Below, one piece after another: positions 59,344-64,000 of a stretch of 64,000 nt of DNA (positions are counted from its first letter, which is position 1; each line of letters begins with the position of its first letter). Source of the stretch: Paraburkholderia bryophila (GTDB lineage Bacteria > Pseudomonadota > Gammaproteobacteria > Burkholderiales > Burkholderiaceae). A model generated the notes under the pieces. That model was given only the letters and a program-made list of their open reading frames with translations. It made no database searches and had not been told where the DNA came from. A program made the position numbers and the translations under genes. Location: contig NZ_QLTK01000024.1 in NCBI RefSeq assembly GCF_003269035.1, positions 57,804 through 121,803 of the forward strand. Reading direction: 5' to 3'.

Positions 59344-59919
59344 TTACAGACTCTGAACCGCGCCCACATAACTCTTTGCCGCGTCTTTCAGTTGCTCTGC
59401 TGCTGCCTGCACGGGCGTTGGCAGCTCGCTAAGCGCGAGTTGGGTGACGACACTGTCCAGCCGCCTGCGAAGTTCTATCACGAGGTCCATGACACTGGCA
59501 TCACCGACACGACGACGATTGCTCTGCCGGGAGCCCACCAGCGAGCAATCGACCAGACGGTCAACTTTGCGAAAGTAGGCGTGGGCTGCCAGACGGTGCC
59601 TTGCGTGAAGCGATGCGATGTTCGACTTTGAGAGGCAATCTCTCACGACATCGACATTCATGCCGAAATGAATCTGCAAAGCGTCCGAAGCATCCGCCCG
59701 GTGAAAACATGCCACCTGATCGAACAGCGTCTCGCCATCTCCGTCGATCAGATCGATCCAGACCTCACCGTCTTCGAGAGCGTGTCCCGAGGGATGAATC
59801 ACCCGTTCGTCCTCATTGGCGGCAGCGAGCATCCGGTGGCCGTCGACATCATCAACCGGCATTTCGAAAATCTCGACCAGTTCTCCGCTTACCGCGACCT
59901 GCATGATCAATAGCGCCAT
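59344..59919 (-). CDS. Hypothetical protein
   Basis: A 191-residue protein that I do not recognise. The N-terminal half is acidic (VDDVDGHRMLAAANEDERVI, GEVWIDLIDGDGETLFDQ), the C-terminal part helical (VMDLVIELRRRLDSVVTQLA). No signal peptide. A consensus AGGAG sits 5 bases before the ATG, which supports it over the overlapping plus-strand frames. Its stop is 41 bp from the next small gene, so the two may be co-transcribed. Confidence 0.6.
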   Translation of the reverse strand: MALLIMQVAVSGELVEIFEMPVDDVDGHRMLAAANEDERVIHPSGHALEDGEVWIDLIDGDGETLFDQVACFHRADASDALQIHFGMNVDVVRDCLSKSNIASLHARHRLAAHAYFRKVDRLVDCSLVGSRQSNRRRVGDASVMDLVIELRRRLDSVVTQLALSELPTPVQAAAEQLKDAAKSYVGAVQSL

Positions 59920-60296
59920 ATCTGCTCCTGGAGATGCGATCGACGGGAACAGCGTTGTGTCGATCAGGCGACCGGATCCCGTGATCCGGTTGAGTGACGT
60001 TCTGGCGGGCGCAAGCTCGAGCAGCTTCGAGGCGCTTCATTGCGACGTTGTGTGAACAGTATGTTGGCGCGGGTGATAGGCGTGGCGTGTTTTACGCGTC
60101 ATGCGATAGGCATCCTGCGCGCCCCTCTCCACCGGACCACTGGCGCGGCGCCAAACGGTGTCGCCGCAATGAAATCAGTTCATGCAGGCAGAAGTGTTCT
60201 TGCTGTGTATCGCTGCGATCGGACGAGGTCTGCGCCTCTGGCTCGTCGATCCTCGCCGCCGTCCATCTTGCCGCTACGAGGCAAGTGTATTGCCGA
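59920..60296. other. 377-bp region, no gene seen
   Basis: Open frames on the plus strand here are shadows with no protein character. It should hold the promoter of the leftward hypothetical gene ending at 59344. Confidence 0.45.
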
Positions 60297-60527
60297 CTAT
60301 CCGCGGCTGTCGACCCAGTCACGCGCCCAGTTCGTAGCGTGTCCCAGGGCCTGCGTTTCATTATCGAAATAGTCGAGCGCGTGGAATTTGTAGGAAACCG
60401 GATCAGCCTCGAGGGCATCCCCCCTGACGAGCAGGAGGTTGGCGGCAAACCAGCCGTCCGGCAGACGATGTGCGGAAGGGGAGACTGAATAACCGTTGTA
60501 GTGGTGAAGATGTTTATTATTTTGCAT
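60297..60527 (-). CDS. Conserved hypothetical small protein
   Basis: A 76-residue protein starting MQNNKHLHHYNGYSVSPSAH, with LPDGWFAANLLLVRG, YKFHALDYFDNETQALGHAT and a C-terminal WARDWVDSRG. This layout is found in a conserved Burkholderiaceae family of unknown function. No clear ribosome-binding site; the start could lie further upstream (60614), but the extension looks non-coding. It lies upstream of nothing else on its strand except the cspA gene beyond 60726. Confidence 0.6.
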   Translation of the reverse strand: MQNNKHLHHYNGYSVSPSAHRLPDGWFAANLLLVRGDALEADPVSYKFHALDYFDNETQALGHATNWARDWVDSRG

Positions 60528-60694
60528 AAGCAATAACCGAGCGACACCCGTACGACTTCTATATCGTAGAGGCGAAATAAATTGAAAATGAAGCGAGACG
60601 GATCGTGTCGACAAGACAAATGACGCGCACGGTGAAACGTGCGATCAGATCGGGAGCACACGGCTCCGCGAGGATACTAGTCCGGCAGACATGC

Positions 60695-60717
60695 AAAGGG
60701 CCGGTAGACCGGCCCTT
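60695..60717 (-). terminator. Terminator of cspA
   Basis: 10-bp perfect stem (AAGGGCCGGT / ACCGGCCCTT) with a 2-base loop, followed on the minus strand by TTTG; it begins 9 bp after the cspA stop. Confidence 0.75.
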
Positions 60718-60725
60718 GAAATACG

Positions 60726-60929
60726 TTACTGCGGCGAGATGTTTGCGGCCTGCATACCCTTCGGGCCGCGCTTTGTCTCGTAGGTCACCTTCTGGTTTTC
60801 CGCGAGCGTCTTGAAACCGTCGCCGCGAACTTCCGAGAAGTGAGCGAAGAGATCGTCGCCGCCAGCGTCAGGAGTAATGAAGCCAAAGCCCTTGCTATCG
60901 TTGAACCACTTAACAGTACCGGTATCCAT
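60726..60929 (-). CDS. cspA: Cold shock protein
   Basis: A 67-residue CspA-family OB-fold protein that binds single-stranded RNA/DNA. GTVKWFNDSKGFGFITPD holds RNP1 (KGFGFI) and DDLFAHFSEV holds RNP2-like VFVH variant LFAHF. The ending V-T-Y-E-T-K-R-G-P-K-G and QAANISPQ are typical. AAGGA lies 7-8 bases before the ATG. It may be cold-induced or constitutive; the long upstream region (about 160 bp to the next feature) could contain a 5' leader of the csp type. A strong terminator follows. Confidence 0.95.
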   Translation of the reverse strand: MDTGTVKWFNDSKGFGFITPDAGGDDLFAHFSEVRGDGFKTLAENQKVTYETKRGPKGMQAANISPQ

Positions 60930-61298
60930 GAGAATTCCTTGAAATAAAAATAACTGCTCCGTTGCGGAGCGACAAAAACTTCAAGGAAGAGGAGAGGATA
61001 ACGAGTACCGCGCAGAAGAGGCGGAAAATGGTGATCAGCAATCGAGCTTCTTGAATATTTCGAGAGCCACAGTAACGTGACCGGGCAATAATGTCAACGC
61101 ATTTCGCGCTTCGCCCTGTCGAGGTATGCAGTGGCGCCGTCATTCACACCTACCCCATCACTCTCGGGCACGCAGAAGATGAGATGGCCGACGCACCTTA
61201 TGAAGCAAAAGCGCCGAGGCAGCCGCCCACGGCCGCCTGGTATCCGAAGCAGAACTCCCGAGCCTTCCGCAAGAATCCACATCGGTCGTGGCGGCTAG
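60930..61298. promoter_or_regulatory. Leader and promoter region of cspA; no gene assigned
   Basis: About 370 bp upstream of cspA. The first 150 bp are purine-rich and A/T-richer and should include the 5' untranslated region. The plus-strand frame from 61091 to 61318 has no recognisable domain. Confidence 0.4.
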
Positions 61299-61460
61299 AT
61301 GGCCCCCTACGACGATGACGTGGCGAGCAGTTCGGAAACGAACTTGGCCCGTGAGCAGAGCGTTCGCGAGCGCGCTTACTTTCTGTGGGAACAGGACGGG
61401 CGCCCTGCCGGACGCACTTAGGAATACTGGCACCTGATTCGCGACCTTGAGGCGCAATGA
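61299..61460 (+). pseudogene. DUF2934 gene interrupted by an in-frame TAG
   Basis: A frame of 53 codons with one internal TAG at 61419-61421. Before it, QSVRERAYFLWEQDGRPAGR is the hallmark of the DUF2934 family; after it, in the same frame, EYWHLIRDLEAQ completes the family motif (x-Y-W-x-x-A-x-x-x-L type). One CAG to TAG or similar change would explain the stop. The domain is cut in the middle, so the product is probably inactive. No clear ribosome-binding site is seen. Confidence 0.75.
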
Positions 61461-61540
61461 TCGCCGCAAGTTCATTGACCTGACCTGCGGCGATCACCTT
61501 CGCGACTTGTCTTTTCGCAACCGCAAAGGGTGACCCAACG

Positions 61541-62104
61541 CTAGCCAATATCGAGCGTGCGGCGGGCAGATCGCAAGGACTCGTGCTTCGGTACGGTCAA
61601 GGTGAGCACGCCCTTTTCAAACTTTGCGAGAGTACGGTCAGGATCAGCGTTTTCAGGCATTGCTATCGTGCGTGTGAACGCTCCGTAAGCGCGCTCCAGA
61701 CGATAACAGCCGTCCTCCTCACTGTGCACGTCCTGTCTTTTCTCGCCGCGCAGCACCAGCGCTCCGTCCTCGACGCTGATGGTCAGATCCTCCCTCTCCA
61801 TGCCTGGCAGTTCGACGGTCACGCGCAGTATCTTTCCCTCGTCCACCAAGTCGATGCGCGGCTGTAAACGCGACGAGCTGAAGTCGCCGAACCATCGGTC
61901 GAGGGTGCCGCGCACGGCAAACGGATCGAGAAAGAAATCCTCCATCGCACGTAGCGAATCACGCGAGAAAAGCCGCTGAAGGTCAGGCCATGTGGTAAGT
62001 CCGGGCTCGCTGGCTGCCTGATTGCAAGGGCCGTCCGTGCCGGACTTGCCTACTGACCCGCGAATGAATTTGAAGGGGTTCCACTTTTTCAGGTCGTTAT
62101 TCAT
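61541..62104 (-). CDS. Hsp20 family small heat shock protein
   Basis: A 187-residue small heat shock protein. The alpha-crystallin domain covers about 85-187: RIDLVDEGKILRVTVELPGM, LTISVEDGALVLRGEKRQD, and the closing KFEKGVLTLTVPKHE. The N-terminal arm is long (about 85 residues). It should hold unfolding proteins for refolding. GAGG lies 8 bases before the ATG at 62104. It is the last of three tandem Hsp20 genes on the same strand but is separated from the second by 202 bp, so it may have its own promoter. Confidence 0.92.
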   Translation of the reverse strand: MNNDLKKWNPFKFIRGSVGKSGTDGPCNQAASEPGLTTWPDLQRLFSRDSLRAMEDFFLDPFAVRGTLDRWFGDFSSSRLQPRIDLVDEGKILRVTVELPGMEREDLTISVEDGALVLRGEKRQDVHSEEDGCYRLERAYGAFTRTIAMPENADPDRTLAKFEKGVLTLTVPKHESLRSARRTLDIG

Positions 62105-62306
62105 CGTATTCACCTCGATGGTTTGACAGGAAAACTGGATATCCATCTGGGCCCACAGTGCAAAGTTTCTGCTTGTGCGGCGGAACTGCGCCTCGCGAGA
62201 AGCCCTCAATTTTTCCATTGCGCTCTGCTTCGTGCCTCCACGACGCAGGTGATGGCGACCTAAGGGCCGCCACCAATTTTTCGCCGTCGCTGCTGATCGT
62301 CCGGGC

Positions 62307-62714
62307 TCAGCCTGTCTGCACCTCGATGCGTCGCGGCCTTGCTTCGTCGCGGCGCGGAATGGTCAGTCTCAGCACGCCGTCCCGCAGGTTCGCGTCGATA
62401 TTCGAGGTGTCAAAGTCCGGGCTCAGCGAGAATGCACGTGCGAATCGCGGTTCCCGAATCTCGGCATGCTGCAGCCGCAGACCGACCGGTGTCGGCACGA
62501 CCGCTTCGGCTTCGATATAGAGATTGCCGTCGTGCACCCTCACCTCGAGCTTGTCTTTCGTGACGCCCGGCAGGTCCGCCCAAAGCGTGATGCCCTGACT
62601 GTCTTCGAATACATCAACCGCGGGGGTAAGTGTCATCCGCCGCGGCGGCTGCTCGCCCTCGCGTCGTGCTGCCGGTTGCCGGTCGCGTTCTGCAACCTGT
62701 GTCCTGTCGTTCAT
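62307..62714 (-). CDS. Hsp20 family small heat shock protein
   Basis: A 135-residue Hsp20 protein. The alpha-crystallin domain runs from about 27 to 132: TPAVDVFEDSQGITLWADLP, LEVRVHDGNLYIEAEA, FSLSPDFDTSNIDANL, DGVLRLTIPRRDEARPRRIE. The N-terminal arm is short and charged (QVAERDRQPAARREGEQPPR). It lies 24 bp after the first Hsp20 gene on the same strand, so these two form an operon and probably hetero-oligomers. Divergence between the three copies is large, suggesting old duplications rather than recent ones. Confidence 0.93.
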   Translation of the reverse strand: MNDRTQVAERDRQPAARREGEQPPRRMTLTPAVDVFEDSQGITLWADLPGVTKDKLEVRVHDGNLYIEAEAVVPTPVGLRLQHAEIREPRFARAFSLSPDFDTSNIDANLRDGVLRLTIPRRDEARPRRIEVQTG

Positions 62715-62738
62715 CGTTTTCTCCTCGAATAACTGGCG

Positions 62739-63191
62739 TTACTGGACGGTGATGGCCCTCGGCTTCGACGCTTCGCGCTTGCCCACGGTAATCGACAGGC
62801 AGCCGTTGGTGTAGCGCGCCTGCACCTTGTCGGGATCGGCGTTCTGAGGCAGTTCGATCACGCGCCGGAACGCGCCGCTGAAGCGCTCCTGAGCGTAGGT
62901 GCGCACGTCGTCGCGATTGTCGCCGCCGGCGTGCGGTCGCACCGGCTTGCGCTCGCCCGCAATCGTCAGCAGCCCCTTGTCGATCGACAGGTCGATCGCG
63001 GCGGCGTCGATGCCCGGCGCGAACGCGACGATCTCGATCGAGTCGTCGGTCGCACCGATATTGATCTGCGGGAAGGTGCCGGCATTGCCGGAACGGATGC
63101 TGGATGGAAAGCCTCCGAACAGGCCGGCCATCTGGCGTTGCAGACGGTCGAATTCACTGAACAGGTCGGTTCTTGAATAGAGATCACTCAT
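62739..63191 (-). CDS. Hsp20 family small heat shock protein, first gene of the cluster
   Basis: A 150-residue Hsp20 protein of the IbpA-like class. SDLYSRTDLFSEFDRLQRQM is the class-A N-terminal arm; the alpha-crystallin domain follows (FPQINIGATDDSIEIVAFAP, IDLSIDKGLLTIAGERKP, ARYTNGCLSITVGKREASKP). Cytoplasmic holdase. The ATG at 63191 has GGAGG 9 bases upstream. A sigma-32-like promoter (CTTGAAG, 14-base gap, CCTATTTT) lies about 135-160 bp upstream, which fits heat induction. Confidence 0.94.
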   Translation of the reverse strand: MSDLYSRTDLFSEFDRLQRQMAGLFGGFPSSIRSGNAGTFPQINIGATDDSIEIVAFAPGIDAAAIDLSIDKGLLTIAGERKPVRPHAGGDNRDDVRTYAQERFSGAFRRVIELPQNADPDKVQARYTNGCLSITVGKREASKPRAITVQ

Positions 63192-63323
63192 GGTCGTATC
63201 CTCCGTAAATGCCAAATGGAGGCGAACTGGCCTATGCGCTCCAGTTCGCCTGCCATTTGCTGGCAGACAAATCGAAACACGCAGCGCGCCTGAAAACCCA
63301 GCGCATCTGCTTGAGCGAAATCC

Positions 63324-63352
63324 AAAATAGGCCTTGCAGTGAAAACTTCAAG
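63324..63352 (-). promoter_or_regulatory. Sigma-32-like promoter of the Hsp20 cluster
   Basis: Minus strand: -35 CTTGAAG (63352-63346), 14-base spacer, -10 CCTATTTT (63331-63324). It resembles the heat-shock consensus CTTGAAA-N13-15-CCCCATNT, with a weaker -10. Confidence 0.6.
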
Positions 63353-63376
63353 GGGTGCTGGTGAGAAATTTTTGGG

Positions 63377-63405
63377 CTTGAAAACCCTCAACTGGCACCT
63401 ATTGT
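63377..63405 (+). promoter_or_regulatory. Sigma-32-like promoter of the rightward ORF
   Basis: Plus strand: -35 CTTGAAA (63377-63383), 14-base spacer, -10 CCTATTGT (63398-63405), ending 32 bp before the ATG at 63438. Same spacing as the leftward promoter. Confidence 0.55.
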
Positions 63406-63437
63406 CGAACCCATCGCAAGAATTCACGGAGGACATC

Positions 63438-63771
63438 ATGGACTTTAATTCTGACCGGCTCACGCTGGGACGGCACCGTGTGCGGCTGCGCTCGACCAGA
63501 GGCTTTCCGACTGAAACAATACGTGACGTCGCGGAGGTCGCGAGGCTCGCCATTGACAACAACATGAGTGTGCGCGCGGCTCGTGGAACTGGTCCTGGAC
63601 CAGGAACCGACCTACGACATCATCGTTGGAACGACGCTCGCCGAGGACCGCGTGTGCGTGCCGCAACTGGAAGTGGCAATTGCAGCGGTTCTGGGTGTGC
63701 TGCCCGATCGAGTGAATATTCTAGTGGCAAAAGTCAGGCAGGAAGAAGTTGACCTGCACTTCGGCGTGTAA
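63438..63771 (+). pseudogene. Hypothetical gene with an apparent frameshift
   Basis: The ATG at 63438 has a consensus GGAGG 7 bases upstream. The first frame reads well to about 63565 (LTLGRHRVRLRSTRGFPTET, VAEVARLAIDNNMS), then turns into Gly/Arg-rich nonsense, while another frame (CARLVELVLDQEPTYDIIVG, VPQLEVAIAAVLGVLPDRVN, ending at 63771) continues as good protein sequence. Removing one base near 63566 would join them into about 110 residues. I do not recognise the family. It may be a true frameshift, a sequencing error, or two overlapping genes, although the second frame lacks a ribosome-binding site. Confidence 0.6.
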
Positions 63772-64000
63772 GAGCGCATGCTCGCCGAAAAGCTGGACGT
63801 TGTACCGCCAATCCAGTAATGGCCGGGATTCAGTTCGCGCTGTAACACCGGGGAACGGCGGCGCTCAAAGCGCTATCGAACACCCTTGGCTGCTGGCGAG
63901 GGCAGGTGAACCGCCCCGGGAATCGTGGAGGCTGGTTGGTTTAAGTTAATGCGGGTTCGGCGACCGGTGTTTCAAGTTGCCGATAGTAGTTTGCCTCAGC
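63772..64000. other. Window end, no gene seen
   Basis: No credible frame in the last 229 bp; any gene here would continue beyond the window. Confidence 0.4.

Noticed and set aside
1..64000. tRNA and rRNA genes
   Set aside because: No T-arm plus acceptor-stem combination or rRNA sequence was recognised by eye; matches to short T-arm-like strings fall inside coding genes.

Overview
The window is GC-rich bacterial DNA with dense coding, short intergenic gaps and GC-ending codons. The gene set (DUF4148, DUF1488 and small H-NS-like proteins, a cobG-type aerobic cobalamin cluster with a CbiG-CobJ fusion, several LysR/AraC/TetR regulators, Tat-exported enzymes, tandem Hsp20 genes) points to a Burkholderiaceae betaproteobacterium, most likely Paraburkholderia or a close relative. 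This is an inference from content; no rRNA, tRNA, insertion sequence or CRISPR array was seen.

Layout. 0-8.4 kb: the 3' end of glycogen synthase, two glutathione S-transferases, a diguanylate cyclase behind a membrane protein, a Tat-exported metallophosphoesterase with a secreted cupredoxin, and an Old Yellow Enzyme. 8.4-20 kb: an M1 peptidase lipoprotein, a YkgJ-type Cys-cluster protein, a glycosyltransferase-like protein, a sigma-54 activator, an epoxide hydrolase, an LrgA/LrgB pair and an EamA exporter. 20-24.5 kb: a large secreted glycosidase lipoprotein, then a locally AT-rich patch holding a DUF2778 (Tlde1-like) peptidoglycan enzyme with a secreted partner overlapping it by 4 bp, which looks like an orphan type VI effector-immunity pair. 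24.4-35 kb: two beta-carbonic anhydrases around a DJ-1/PfpI protein, an MFS pump, an AraC-GyrI regulator with a hydrolase, and a LysR-agmatinase-polyamine-binding-protein module.

35-43.3 kb is a cobalamin cluster in two divergent arms: cobL-cobK and cobM leftward, and a cobalamin riboswitch followed by cobG-cobH-cobI-cbiG/cobJ rightward. It contains a nine-copy 9-bp repeat at the end of cobL and a 42-bp repeat inside cobG. 43.3-47.1 kb encodes an SbcC/YhaN-like ATPase and an SbcD/YhaO-like phosphoesterase as a coupled pair. 47-53 kb holds DUF445, GNAT, a LysR-LysE pair, and a TetR divergent from a Tet(X)-like monooxygenase with two identical-armed palindromes between them.

From about 53.7 kb to the end the coding density falls and the region looks accessory. 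It holds stress and envelope genes (three tandem Hsp20 genes, CspA, an H-NS-like protein, an Ntn amidase, a cupin) together with disrupted genes: a VOC gene with an in-frame TGA, a DUF2934 gene with an in-frame TAG, and a frameshifted ORF next to the Hsp20 cluster. Matching sigma-32-like promoters face away from each other between the first Hsp20 gene and that ORF.
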